Origin: a virus
Direction: 5' to 3' (one strand)
Length of the DNA stretch: 27,734 nt
IMG/VR virus record: IMGVR_UViG_3300035661_000275
Span: 1-27,734 of that record
Below, in pieces: positions 1-11,300 of this stretch; position 1 is the first letter of the stretch, and every line of letters starts with the position of its first letter. The position numbers and the translations under genes are program-made. The notes under the pieces are model-generated. The model was not told the DNA's origin. It made no database searches and saw nothing but the letters and a program-made list of their open reading frames with translations.

Positions 1-1143
1 GCCACGTCTTCCTGCCCGGCCACGGATGTGATCATGGTGCTCGTTGAGACGGCGGACACCACGTCGTCGATGGTAGCCGCGCCGCAGCCGCAAGGTGTTA
101 TCGTCAGCGCTGGCGATGGCACAAGCCCGATCACGATCGATGCGTACGCCGTGCTGGTGAACTCGGCCGACGCTGTATCGACTGCAGACACCACGACGGT
201 TATCTCCGACCTGCTGCTTGACAGCGCGAGCGGCGTATCGTCCGCCGTGCAGGTCCTGAATCAGGTGGCTGAGGCAGCCGCTAACGCCACGGACAAGGTT
301 CTCGTCGCCGACGCATTGCAGCTGTTGGTCTCGGCCGCACAGGCCATATCCAACATCTCTGATATCGGCACGGTTGCTGGCGCGTTCGTTGAATCCAGCG
401 GCAATGCCAAGTCGTTTGCCTCCCTCGGTCTGCTGGAGGCCGTGACATCGTCGGCGAACGCCACGGGGCTCATCGCTGTACTACAGCGTCGTGTCGACGT
501 CGACGCGACTTCTACCGCTGCTGCCACGTCCTCTGCTGACCCCAACGGTGTGCCGGAGACCTACCTGCTGATCTCGACCGCCGATGGCACGTCGCTGATG
601 CAGGTCCAGAACGACGCGGTTCTGTCTATCAGCTCTTCGGCCGAAGTGACTTCGGACGTCTGGTTCGAGGACCCGAGTTCCAAGGCGTGGGTGATGAACA
701 CCGAGACGACGGCGATGGGCTGGTACGACAATTTCAAATTCGAGTCGATCGTTTCGTGGAAGGGCCGCGAGTTGGCTGTGGGACCGGACGGCATCCACGA
801 GTTGACTGGCGCCTCCGACAACGGCCGGAAAATCGACTCGCTCGTGGAATCCGGCTTCACCGACTTCGGTGCAGCTCAAACGAAGCGGCTAGATAGCATG
901 TACTTCGGCTACACTAGCGACGGTCAAATTGCCGTGAAGACCGAGGTCTATGAGTCTGGGTCTCCCCCATACACCTACTCCCTTGAAAAGCGCAATGCGA
1001 ATGCCCCTCGCAATAGCCGTGTGACCCCCGGCAAGGGCCTTTGGGGTCGGTACTGGCGTCTGACGATCACGAACGTGGACGGCGCCGATTTTGAAGTCCA
1101 TGATGCGACTGTCGACATCGCCATGTCGACTCGGAGGATCTGA
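1..1143 (+). CDS. Phage structural (tail-type) protein, 5' end outside window
   Basis: The frame is open from the first base of the window to the stop at 1141-1143, so the true start is probably upstream; GTG at 28 is only the first start codon inside the window. About 210 visible residues are rich in Ala, Ser, Thr, Asp and Val, in short alternating stretches typical of elongated phage structural proteins. A different, globular C-terminal part follows (about residues 212-371 counted from 28). It is rich in Trp, Tyr and Gly, with a 'GPDGIHEL' turn, a 'GLWGRYW' segment and a 'VDGADFEVHDA' segment. I have seen this C-terminal style in phage tail or virion proteins, but I cannot name a family. 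The next gene starts three bases after the stop, so the two are probably co-transcribed late genes. Virion role is inferred from composition and neighbours. Confidence 0.7.
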   Translation, partial: ATSSCPATDVIMVLVETADTTSSMVAAPQPQGVIVSAGDGTSPITIDAYAVLVNSADAVSTADTTTVISDLLLDSASGVSSAVQVLNQVAEAAANATDKVLVADALQLLVSAAQAISNISDIGTVAGAFVESSGNAKSFASLGLLEAVTSSANATGLIAVLQRRVDVDATSTAAATSSADPNGVPETYLLISTADGTSLMQVQNDAVLSISSSAEVTSDVWFEDPSSKAWVMNTETTAMGWYDNFKFESIVSWKGRELAVGPDGIHELTGASDNGRKIDSLVESGFTDFGAAQTKRLDSMYFGYTSDGQIAVKTEVYESGSPPYTYSLEKRNANAPRNSRVTPGKGLWGRYWRLTITNVDGADFEVHDATVDIAMSTRRI

Positions 1144-1145
1144 AT

Positions 1146-3101
1146 ATGGCTGCGAGTGGTGCTTTTGCTGAGGCATACAGCACGGTCGAGAACGTAGAGA
1201 GGCTGGTTGAGGATCGCGTCAAGGCGTCGACAGATGTCGCCAAAGACCTCCAGTCCTCGGCCATGCAGACTGTATTTGCCCTTGGCCACACCGACCTCAA
1301 CTTCAACGCCGGCAGCCCGCCAGCGTTGCCGAAAATTGACCCGTCGATCAAAGTCGACCTAAACCTGCCCCACATCTCGCCGACATCGTTCGGGACAATC
1401 ACGTCGATCGTCCCGGACGTGCCTACGCTCGATCCGGTGCCGGCCATTCCCGACCTGACGATCCCCGACTTCGTGTCGTCGATTGGTTCGCTGAATATCC
1501 CGAATGCCCCTGCGTGGTCAGCCACCCCTCAGCTGCCTACTGAGCCTACGATCGAAGACGTTGTCGTGCCAGACATGCCGGCGATAACGATACCTGCTCC
1601 ACCCACACTGGCAGAGATCACCGTACCCGACTTCTCCGGGATAACTCTCCCTACGTTCAACGCAACGGCGCCCGAATTCGAAGGCACTGCGCTGCCCGGC
1701 ATCCTGCAATGGGGCGAGCCGACCTACCGCCCAGAGATCCTCGAAGACGTAATGGCGCAGCTGCGCAGGCTATGGGACGGCGGCTCTGGCATCCCCCCTG
1801 CTGTGGAGCAGGCCATGTGGGCGCGCGCGGCTGACCGCGAAGACCTGACTGCCAAGCGTGAACTGGACTCTGTGTCTGAGGAGTTTTCAATGCGCGGCTT
1901 CACCATGCCTCCGGGCATGCAGGCCGCGCGTATCGACCAGCTGCGCCAAGACCTCGCTGTCAAGAAGCTTGGTCTGAACCGCGAGCTGACGATCCAGATC
2001 GCCCAGTGGCAGGTCGAGAACGTGCGCTTCGCCTGCACGCAGGCCATCGCCGCCGAGAACGTCTATGTCAACCTGTTCATGAATCAGGCCCAGCGCCTAT
2101 TCGAGGCCGCCCGGTTCCAAGTTGAGTCGCAGATCAGCATCTACAACGCGCAGGTCGCGCTGTTTAACGCACGCATGAACGGCTATGAGATCAGTGCCCG
2201 GGTGTTCAACACGCTGATCCAAGCCGAGCTGTCCAAGATCGAAGTGTTCAAGGCCGAGGTCGAAGCCGAGGTGGCGCGCGGCCAGCTGAACACACAGAAA
2301 GTGCAAGCGTACGCAGCAATGATCGACGCGCTGAAGGCGCAGACCGAGGCATACCGTACTCAGATGCAGGGCGCGGAGATCAAGTCCAGCGTGCTGCGCG
2401 ACAGGATCGAGGTGTTCAAGGCCAAGATCCAAGCCTACGCGGAGCAGATCAATGCGCAGAAGATCGTGTTCGATGCCTATGAGTCGCAGGTGAAGGGTGA
2501 GGCGGCCAAAGCCGGCATCATCGACGCCGAGGCCCGTGCATACGCTGCCTTGATTCAGGGCAAGACGTCCGTTGCTGACATCGACATGAAGAAGGCCGAC
2601 GTGACCATCCAGAAGAACAAGGTGCTGATCGAGGGCTATCAAGCGGCGTTGGAGGCCGAGAAGGCTCGCATTCAGTCCCAGCTGTCGATCATTCAGTCAG
2701 GTGCGCAGGCGTATATCGCCGACACCCAGCGCTACACCGCAGTGGCTCAGGCCGAAGGCACGAAAGCCCAAGTGCAGGTGACTGCCAAAGAAGCGGAGCT
2801 GCGCACCAACGTGGCGTTCTACCAAGCTCAGGTGCAAGCGTACATCGGCAACATGGAGCAGTTGATTCGCAAAGCCGCGCTGGCCGTCGACGCTCTGAAA
2901 GCGGCTGGCAGCATCTCGTCCACCCTTGCTGCAGGCGCCATGGCCGGTGTCCACGTGGGTGCGACGCTCTCTGGTTCCGGTGGTGTCGCTGCTACGGGTG
3001 CTGAGCAATACACCCAGTCGTTCGCGAAGAACGAGGCAACCTCGAAGATTGAGGCGAACTACGTTAACCAGACCTACACCCACGAAGGGGGTAAACCATG
3101 A
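1146..3101 (+). CDS. Long coiled-coil virion protein
   Basis: This 651-residue protein starts at an ATG with GGAGG eight bases upstream (1133-1137). It has three parts. A short helical N-terminus (about 1-55) comes first. Next is a Pro-rich region (about 57-197) with recurring 'P-x-(I/L/V)-P' steps such as 'VPDMPAITIPAPP', which looks like an extended rod. A long Ala/Gln/Glu/Lys-rich helical region (about 205-585) then has almost no Pro or Gly, as expected for coiled coil. The last 65 residues are Gly/Ala-rich and mildly hydrophobic. No enzyme motif is visible. Its stop overlaps the next start (ATGA at 3098-3101), which suggests translational coupling. Position in the late block and shape suggest a virion, fibre or ejection protein. 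I do not recognise a named family. Confidence 0.8.
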   Translation: MAASGAFAEAYSTVENVERLVEDRVKASTDVAKDLQSSAMQTVFALGHTDLNFNAGSPPALPKIDPSIKVDLNLPHISPTSFGTITSIVPDVPTLDPVPAIPDLTIPDFVSSIGSLNIPNAPAWSATPQLPTEPTIEDVVVPDMPAITIPAPPTLAEITVPDFSGITLPTFNATAPEFEGTALPGILQWGEPTYRPEILEDVMAQLRRLWDGGSGIPPAVEQAMWARAADREDLTAKRELDSVSEEFSMRGFTMPPGMQAARIDQLRQDLAVKKLGLNRELTIQIAQWQVENVRFACTQAIAAENVYVNLFMNQAQRLFEAARFQVESQISIYNAQVALFNARMNGYEISARVFNTLIQAELSKIEVFKAEVEAEVARGQLNTQKVQAYAAMIDALKAQTEAYRTQMQGAEIKSSVLRDRIEVFKAKIQAYAEQINAQKIVFDAYESQVKGEAAKAGIIDAEARAYAALIQGKTSVADIDMKKADVTIQKNKVLIEGYQAALEAEKARIQSQLSIIQSGAQAYIADTQRYTAVAQAEGTKAQVQVTAKEAELRTNVAFYQAQVQAYIGNMEQLIRKAALAVDALKAAGSISSTLAAGAMAGVHVGATLSGSGGVAATGAEQYTQSFAKNEATSKIEANYVNQTYTHEGGKP

Positions 3102-5377
3102 CCAGCCAAATAACGAAGGATTTCAAAATGAAGTCTCGCTTGCGCGCCCTAGCTGACGGTGGTTCCGTCGACCCTAACATGCTCGGCACCGGTGCCGCTG
3201 CACGCGCGGGCAACCTTCTAGTTGGACGCGGTCGCCAGATCGACGATGCCGTGGACGCCGCCACTGGCACGGCGGCCCCTGCCCCAGCGCAGCAGCAACA
3301 ACAGGTTGTTCAACCTACGAAGAAATCCGGCCTCCGTGGTCTGCTGGGTTTGGCCGATGGTGGCTCGTATAACGCTCAACTGCGTGACGGCGGTCGCGTG
3401 AAGGGTCCCGGCGGCCCGACGGGCGACAAAGTCGGCCCCGTGATGCTGAGCAACAAGGAGTATGTGCTCCCCGGTGACACGGCTGATGCCATTGGCCGCG
3501 ACAAGCTGGACGCAATCCGTCTCGCCACTCACGATTTCAAGAGTGATCGCAAGGAATCCGCCCTGCGCAAGCGCGTTGGCAGCGACGGTGATAGCGACAG
3601 CGACGGTCGGCACGATGGCGATGGCGATGGCGATGGTCGACGCGGCAGTGCGATGCCGGCGCCCCATCTGGCCGATGGTGGTAGCCCGAAGGCTGTAGAC
3701 CCAAATGACGATGTGTACCTCCCGAACGCATTAGGGGATGTCGCCGCCGGCCCTAGCTATCAGCAACCCGGCGCGGTAGCGCAGGCGAGTTCGGCTGGCA
3801 ATCCTCCGCCTCCCGCTCAGGTCGCGAATAAAGCCACCGACTCGACCCCCAACACCCCTCTGGCCCATATCTTTGACCCGGGCAGCAGCAGCAGCGCGCT
3901 GCGACTCATCGCGCCGTTTGCCAATGTCGCCGGCAACATCTCGTCGGATCTTGGTGGCCGTATCGGTCACGGCATGACTAGCGCCTTTAGCGGCGGCAAG
4001 TTCATGGACGGGTTCACGAGCCCGCCCGACAGTGGTCAGCGCCCAGCGCAGCAGCAACCGAGCACCAATGCGCCCTCAGCTCCTGCAGCTCCTGCGGCGG
4101 CCGCCCCACCAGTCCCGGTCTCGGATCAAGGGCCCGCGCAGCCGGTAGCCCCGAGCTCGTATCAGTCGCGGCGTCTCTCTGAGATGGGTGTGCCGATGGA
4201 AGTACAGAACAGCAATCCTGTGGTGGACTCCGTCACTGACAATACCCGCAATTTCCTGCGTACTGGCGGTACCAAACAGTACCAAAACCTCGGGACCTAC
4301 GGCGGCGACGGCAACATCTATGGCAAAGCCGATGACCCATCGCGTCCCAGCCGCATCAACAACTTCGTTGGCGTAGGTGCTACTGCATCCCCGTCCAGCG
4401 GGGAGCAGAACCCGTTAATGGAAGCCATCACCTCTGCCCTGCGCAGCCCCGGTGGCGGTTCGTCTGCCTCTGGCGCTCAATCGCCCAACGTAGACCCCGA
4501 AGCCGCTATTAACGCTCGCTACGACAAGATAGCCGAAGAGATTCGCAAATCATATGGCCCTGAAGATAAGGGCCTCTACGCCAGAAGGCTAGCTGAGATA
4601 CAGCAGGCGCGTGCCGGCGAGCTGAACAGCCTCCGCTCGACTAGGACCATGCACGATGATGCGCAGCTCAACGCCGATACGCTGCGACATACCAATGCAG
4701 TCACTGCCTTGGCCGGCATGCAAAACGCAAGCATGGCGCGGGAAAAGGAGTATGCGGTAGCGCGGATGAGGGCCTTGCAGCAGGCCCAGCAGTTCCAACG
4801 AGAGGTCGAAAAAGATGGAGCCGCACACCTAAAACAAAGCCTCGAGCAGATGTACGTCACCACCGACAAGAACGGTAATCAGGTCACGAACAAGGAAGCG
4901 GCGGCAGACCTCTTCTCGTACATCATGGGTAGCAACCCCATGGCAGACAAGGAATTCGCCTCCATGAAACCGCAGGAGCAGGACGCTTGGCTGCAGAGAT
5001 TCAAGGTCTTGCATGATATTGGTACGACCGCTGACGATGTTGCGAGGAGAGGCCATCTGTTCTCCGCCAACGGCGGGACGACGCATTACGCAGATCTGCC
5101 GACCAGTTTGCGTGGGCTGGAGTGGAACGATGTCGTGAACAACGGCGTACCGACATGGGACTATCTTCTGGGGAAGGCTACCGGAAATAACAAGGCAATG
5201 GTGATGGAGTCTGGGCGCGTGGTGCCACTCTTTAGGGCCACCAATGAAAACGGGTCGCCGTTTAGTGTGCGTAATCTGGACGTTGAGAACGTCATCAACC
5301 AGTCTGTAGAAGCCGCACAGAAAGCGCAGAGCGCGCAAAACGTAAAGGCTAAGCAGTCAGCACTACGGAACAACTGA
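3098..5377 (+). CDS. Virion-associated protein with LADGGS repeats and LS-x2-EYVLP-x-DT motif
   Basis: This is a 759-residue protein. The motif LADGGS occurs three times (residues 18-23, 85-90 and 191-196). A segment at about 98-140 reads 'DGGRVKGPGGPTGDKVGP', then LSNKEYVLP and GDTADAIGRDKLDAI. A Gly-Pro-Gly run followed by LS-x-xEYVLPxDT recurs in virion-associated proteins of many podoviruses, in my experience. Residues 162-182 form an Asp/Gly/Ser tract with DxDxDG steps. A Pro/Ala/Gln-rich middle (about 210-350) is probably disordered, and the last 280 residues are helical. ATG at 3098 has AAGGGGG upstream. An in-frame ATG at 3128 also has a good site (GAAGGA), so a form ten residues shorter is possible. 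The molecular role is unknown; internal or ejected virion protein is an inference. Confidence 0.75.
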   Translation: MTSQITKDFKMKSRLRALADGGSVDPNMLGTGAAARAGNLLVGRGRQIDDAVDAATGTAAPAPAQQQQQVVQPTKKSGLRGLLGLADGGSYNAQLRDGGRVKGPGGPTGDKVGPVMLSNKEYVLPGDTADAIGRDKLDAIRLATHDFKSDRKESALRKRVGSDGDSDSDGRHDGDGDGDGRRGSAMPAPHLADGGSPKAVDPNDDVYLPNALGDVAAGPSYQQPGAVAQASSAGNPPPPAQVANKATDSTPNTPLAHIFDPGSSSSALRLIAPFANVAGNISSDLGGRIGHGMTSAFSGGKFMDGFTSPPDSGQRPAQQQPSTNAPSAPAAPAAAAPPVPVSDQGPAQPVAPSSYQSRRLSEMGVPMEVQNSNPVVDSVTDNTRNFLRTGGTKQYQNLGTYGGDGNIYGKADDPSRPSRINNFVGVGATASPSSGEQNPLMEAITSALRSPGGGSSASGAQSPNVDPEAAINARYDKIAEEIRKSYGPEDKGLYARRLAEIQQARAGELNSLRSTRTMHDDAQLNADTLRHTNAVTALAGMQNASMAREKEYAVARMRALQQAQQFQREVEKDGAAHLKQSLEQMYVTTDKNGNQVTNKEAAADLFSYIMGSNPMADKEFASMKPQEQDAWLQRFKVLHDIGTTADDVARRGHLFSANGGTTHYADLPTSLRGLEWNDVVNNGVPTWDYLLGKATGNNKAMVMESGRVVPLFRATNENGSPFSVRNLDVENVINQSVEAAQKAQSAQNVKAKQSALRNN
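3614..3637 (+). repeat. Hexanucleotide tandem repeat (GATGGC/T)x4
   Basis: Three exact GATGGC units are followed by one GATGGT. They lie inside the gene at 3098-5377 and encode part of its Asp-Gly acidic tract. Copy number could vary by slippage without shifting the frame. Confidence 0.85.
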
Positions 5378-5378
5378 C

Positions 5379-8300
5379 ATGGCAACTTCAATCTCATCCC
5401 TGCGCACCAATCGCGACGAGCCAAACCCATTCACTCGGCTCACCACGGATGGTCAGATCTCTCCGGCTGCCCAGTACGCCTTACTCCCGGAGGAGAGCCA
5501 GTTCACCAAGGGCCTGCGTACTACCGCTGCGGCCCTTACCGCCGGTTCGTACACCGACGAGGCGCTGAGCAAAGAAGCAGCCGGTGATCCCGCATACACC
5601 GACGCACTCAACCGCGCTACGCAGGTCCTACAAGACACGCGTATGTACGCACCGCGTGTGTCGTCACTGCGCGACGTCCATTCGCTCGGTGATGCCGGTG
5701 ACTACGCCGCTAGCGCCCTTGGCCAGGGTGCCATGAGCATGGTTCCGATGATCCCAACGCTCGCAGCGGCCGCGCTGACTCGTAATCTCGGACTGGTCGG
5801 CAAGGCCATTGGGCACGGCGTTGCAGCGGTGCCGATGTACGACATGGGGCGCGGCGCAGCTGCATTGGAACAGTATCAAGATCCGGAGCAGATGAAGGCC
5901 CCGGTTCAGGACCGCGAGACGGCTGCTCGGGCCAGAGGAGTTATTGACACTGCTTTTGCATCCGCTGTTCCTATCGGCATCGGTAAAACGCTTCTCCAAA
6001 AACCAGCTGGGTCGCTTTTGGGCCATATCGGTCGAGAAGCCGCCATCATGGGCGCCACAGGAGGAGCACAGCGGGTCGCAGACTACGGCACTGAGAAATA
6101 CATCGATCCGAACAAGCAGCTCGATCCATGGGACGTTGCCGATGCCGTAGCGGGCGGTGCTCTCACGGGCGGTGCCATGTCCGGTGTGTTTCGCGGCCCG
6201 GCCCACGCTGCAGCGGCCTTGTTGGGGCGCGGCAAGGACGCGATGCCAGACATGTCCGGGATCAAGAACCCGTTCCAGCGTGGTGACGACACTGGTGATG
6301 GTGCTGGTGCTGGCGGCGTCGCGGATATGCCTAACGAGGGCGGGGGTGGCGGCGCTGCCGCTGGCCCTGCTCCTGCTGACACGGTACTGGATAAGATGGC
6401 TGGCTTCGGCCAAGCAGTGAAGGAGCGCTTCGGTGATGACTTCGCGGCTGCCGGCGACAAGGCCAAGGACGTGACCGGCAAGGCCAAGGATATCGTCTCT
6501 GACACCCTTGACCGCATGACCGAGGCTGTGCGCACTGCTGAAAATCCGGGCGATTTTCTGAGTAAGGTTTTCGGTACCAGCCTCGAAGACGAAGCTTCGG
6601 CCGATGCGTTCGGGCAACCCAAACCTACGCTCAAGGGGGGTACGATTGAAGAGACCGAAGCCAACGTCAGGCACGATGACGAGCAGCGTGCTACGCGCGC
6701 CTCGCGTTATGCCGACGAGCTGCTGAATGACCCGGTCACTCCGGACGAGGTCAAACAGCGTGTGGTCGACATGGGCGGTGACTTCACCGACCCGGACAAC
6801 CAATCCTTCCTAGCCCGCACCCTCGTTACCCAGCGTGGTGGCGAGAAGGCCGGGAGTGCTGTGAAGGATCTGATCGACCTCGACAAGAGCGTATCCGCCA
6901 AGGGCTCGGAGATTGCGGGCGACGCCACTGACGGTGCACAAGACCGTGTCGTCAAGAAGAACCTGCAGAGCGCTACGCCAGCCGAGGAGGCTGCGTTCAG
7001 CAAGGTGGTGTTCGACGGCTTGACCGACGAGGCCAAGGCCAGCCCTGACGTGCGCCGCCATCTTTCGGACGTAACCAACGCCATGATGGCCTTCGCTGCC
7101 AAGACCGGTGACGTGACGGCCAAGGACCTACCGACGCTGACCAAGCTGTCGAACGCCATGTCCCTGTTCAAGGACCCGGACGCCATGGCCAAGACGCTGG
7201 TGGAGTACGCTAACCTGCCGCGTCCCGAGGATAGCTTCTTGTCGCGTATCAAGAGCATCACGAACGCCCAGCAGGACATGAAGCAGCCAAACAGCTTCCT
7301 CGTGTCCAGCCTGACGCCCGAGGCGCGCCGCCAGCTCACTGCTCCGCAGCTCCAACGCATCGCCCAGCTGGTAGACCAGTTCACCCTCATTGACTCGGCC
7401 GACTCGAAAAAGGGCACGGCGCTGGTGAACGGGCTGGCTAGCGCCTTCGGCTCGCCTGAGAGCGCCAAGGCCGTTCTGGATTACTACGCCAAGCAGAACA
7501 AGGCTGATCTGCGCTTCGACCCGAACGAAACCCTGCAGGAGGACGGCAGCAACCCGATCAACGTGCATGAGGCACCTGAGGCGTCATACCAGTTCAAGGA
7601 CGCGAAGTCCATGCGTCCGTTCAGCGTGCTGCGCGGCACGCAGCGCGGCGCCAAGGAGTCGTCGCGCGCAGCCGTCGATATGATGGGCAGTGGCTCTGTT
7701 GGCCCTGACGCCCGGGCCCACCCGGTACCGTACAGCGAGTACGTGGCCCGCACCGGGCGCGACCCCGGGGCTGAGGTCAGGCGTATTGCTAACGACATCA
7801 AGGAGCGTATCGCCGGGCACGAGAGCCGTACCGGCGAAGACCGCTCGCAGCAGATCAACGAGTTGAAGGGTGAACTGAGCGCCATGCGCGAGGCGTACAA
7901 GAAGGGTGGCGCTAAGGCGGCTCTCGACCTGTACGAGGTGCTGAAGGTCTCAGACGCCAAGGCATACGACGGCACGATCGCGTCGGATGAAGACGTCGCT
8001 GCCTACGGCAAGCTTACCAAGGACCCGTCGGCCTCGAAGACTCGTGTGACGTTCGAGCGCACTGATGGCTCCAAGCTCACCCTATCCGCCGAGTCCATGT
8101 GGAAGTCGCAGGGCGATAAGGAGGGTTCAGGCCGTGGTGAGGGCGCCAGCAGGCGTATGCGCCGTCTGTTCTCCGACGCCGTGGCCTCCGTGCTGGCGCG
8201 CGATGATGTTAAGGGATTGTCGACCAATCTCGACGACGTGGTGCTAGACCGCAAAACAGGGGCGAGGCTCAAGCCTGAGCGTGACGACGAGTACTACGAC

Positions 8301-11300
8301 ATGGTGAAATCCGCTCTGAAAGGGGCTGAGGGTTCCCTGAAAGAACTGGAAGGGAAACTGTCCGAAGTTGCCGACGAGTTCACCGAGCTGCTGGACGACG
8401 ACAGTGGGGTGGCTGAGTCACGCCGCGCGGAGATCAAACTTGCACTGCAACGAAACGTAGACCGCTTGCAGGAGCGTCTCAACGAACTCAAGAAGAACAG
8501 AGGCGGTGTGCCGGCGGAAACTGTTGTGAAGAAGAGGCTGCGCATGTACACCGAAGCAGCTGCGAACATCAGCGCTCTGGAGTTCGAGCACGAAGTAGAG
8601 CAGTCTGACATGAACCGCAAGGGAGTGACCGGAGAGGACGACGGCAAATCAATCGGCTCAAACGGCCTGCCGCGCACGCGTTCTAACGAGGAGCTAAACA
8701 ACACTAGCCCTCGTCGCTACGAAGAAGACACCGGTGCTGCCTTGGGGTCCACGCGTGCGCCGATGACAGGCGCTGGGGGTGGTAGTAAGAATGGCGACGC
8801 GCGACCGCTTTCACCCAAAGAGCTCACCACTCTGCACGACGTGGCGGTGAAGGGGAACTGGGATCGCATAGACACGCCCGAGAAGATGCAGAGTTACAAG
8901 GAACTGGCCAGCAGAGCGATAGAGGAGCTTGGACAGATTCCGGAGGACAGACTGACCCGTATGCAGAGAGGGCTGCTGGACAAGCTGCGCTGGGGTGCTT
9001 CGCCGCCCTCGGAGCCGCCCTCGGAGTCACCGAAGAAGGACGTGGCGTACAAAAACAAAGTCGAGCTCACTGGGGACAGTCCGTATCTTGGCAAGGATCA
9101 AGAGAAATCCGATCGTGCCGACAAGTTCATCGGGCGCGGTAGCGAGAAGTCCAGCACCAACCAGTACATGAAGGACTGGGGGGAGTTAGCCAACACCGGC
9201 AAGTACACGAAAGACGACACCGTATTCATAAGCGCTGAGGGTAACCGCAAAGGACGAATCGAGCCAGACTGGAATGAGATAAAGAAGGCCGTCGACGCTG
9301 GGGCTACGCTGATCACAGACGCGAAAGCAGATCGGGGGCGTCAGTACAACGTCGGTGAACGTGAAGTGGCTAAGTTCTTGTCCGACAACGGTTATGCTGA
9401 GTCGTCACCCGGTACTTGGGCGCCTGTGCAGCGCGAGGGGCGCGCCGAAACGCCAAAGACCGAACCGAACCCGGCCGCCTCGTCACGTGAGACCGCCAAG
9501 AAGATCGACGACACACGGGCGCTGAGCCCAGATGCGCTCACCGACCTGTACGACGTGGCAGTGAAGGACAACTGGGGCCGCCTCGACACTCCGGGTAAGG
9601 TGCTGCGCTTCACTGATATGGCTGTCAAGGCCTTTGAGCAGCTCAAGAAGATCCCAGCGCTGGATCTCACTGACACGCAAAGCCAACTGCGCTTCAGGCT
9701 GGAAGAACTGCTTGACCCGAAAGGCTCCTTCGACTGGGGTAGCATGTGGGACGGGCTCGAACCGACGGATGCACAGCGTGCGCGGCTGGAGGAGCTGATC
9801 CGCCCAAAAGCTGAGCCGGGCAGCGCCCGGCAATCCGCGATGAACCCCAATAGCGGGGAACCGGGGAAGATTGACAAACAAGCGATCATCGATGAGATCG
9901 CCCGCATTCGCGGCAAGGACGTTAAGGTAGCGTTTGCCAAGTTCGCTGATATCGGTGCGTCTGGCGAATTCTCCATGAGTCCCGACAAGACGAAGCGGCT
10001 GATCAAGATCGCGGTCGATTCGTTGAACCCGATGTCCGTGGCGTGGCACGAGTCGCTACACGACTTCATGGCCGTGCTGGGTGGCTCTAAGGCCGAACGC
10101 AAGCTGAAGGCCGACCTGCTTGCCGCTTCCGAGGCACCGCAAGTCATGTCCAAGATGCGGGAGCTGCTGAAAGACCATCCCGAAGCGCTCATGCAGATCG
10201 AGAAAGACCGCGAGGAGCGGCTGGCCTACATGTACCAGTTCTGGGCCGAAGGTGCGCTGAAACTGGGCCCGACCGGGACGAACATCTTCTCGCGCATAGT
10301 GACGTTCTTCCGCGAGATGTTGGGAGTGCTGAGCCAAGACCAGAAGATCGATCGGCTGCTCACGGCGCTGCACGGTGGCAAGTTTTCGGAGCCCAGCCTC
10401 GTTGGAGCTGTGCTCGAAGACCTGAAGGCCGAGACGTTGCCCGACCGTATACGCAGGGTGTCAGGTCCGCTTGGCGATACCGCCGAGGCCCTGTTCACAG
10501 CCACTACGGACCGTTTGCGCAACACCAACGTCGAGGCGCTGACCGAGCTGGCTGACATGTTCCATCGCGAACCGGGCCGTGAAGCCCCGGGCAAGCTGCC
10601 ATTCATGCAGCGCCGCGCACAGCAGACCGGTAAACGCCTGAACCAGCTGCAGGATATCTTGGGTGATACGTCGGCTGAGGACCGCCGCCGCGCGCTGGAG
10701 AATATGCAGGCTATGAAACCGCCCTCCAGCCCGCTGGAGATGAGGCTGGCTGCATATCTCAAGGACATACACGACTATATGGTCGAGAACGGCGTAAAGC
10801 GCTTCGACCACAGTACCAAAAAGTGGGAAGATCTGGGCTACGTCAAGAACTACTTCCCGCGTGTCTGGGACAAGGGGACCATCCGCAACAATGAGGCGGA
10901 GTTCGTCAAGCTGCTGGAGCAGTACGTCGGTAAGGAACAGGCACGGGAAACGTTCAACGCGCTGGTGAACGGTGACGGTTCGATCGAGCTGGCCGAAAAC
11001 GAACACTCGCTGGGCTTCACCCCTTGGAACCCATCGGTGCTGGACCGCCGGTTTACCTTCATCGACCCCAGCAACGCGGGCGATTTCGCCAAATACCAGT
11101 CCAAGGACTTGGTAGACGTCATGACCACATACGCCCAGCGCGCGGTGCATCGTGCTGAGTACGCCAACGACTTCGGCAACGACGGAGAAGTGATCACCTC
11201 GAAGCTCCTCAAAGCCCAGAAGCAAGGCGCGACGCAGGACGAACTCGACATGGCGCGCAAGGCGACCATGGCTATGGAGGGTACGCTGGGCTACAACTTC

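Noticed and set aside
5664-6803. 379-codon frame on the - strand opposite the giant gene
   Set aside because: It is antisense to the giant gene, with no ribosome site and no recognisable domain.
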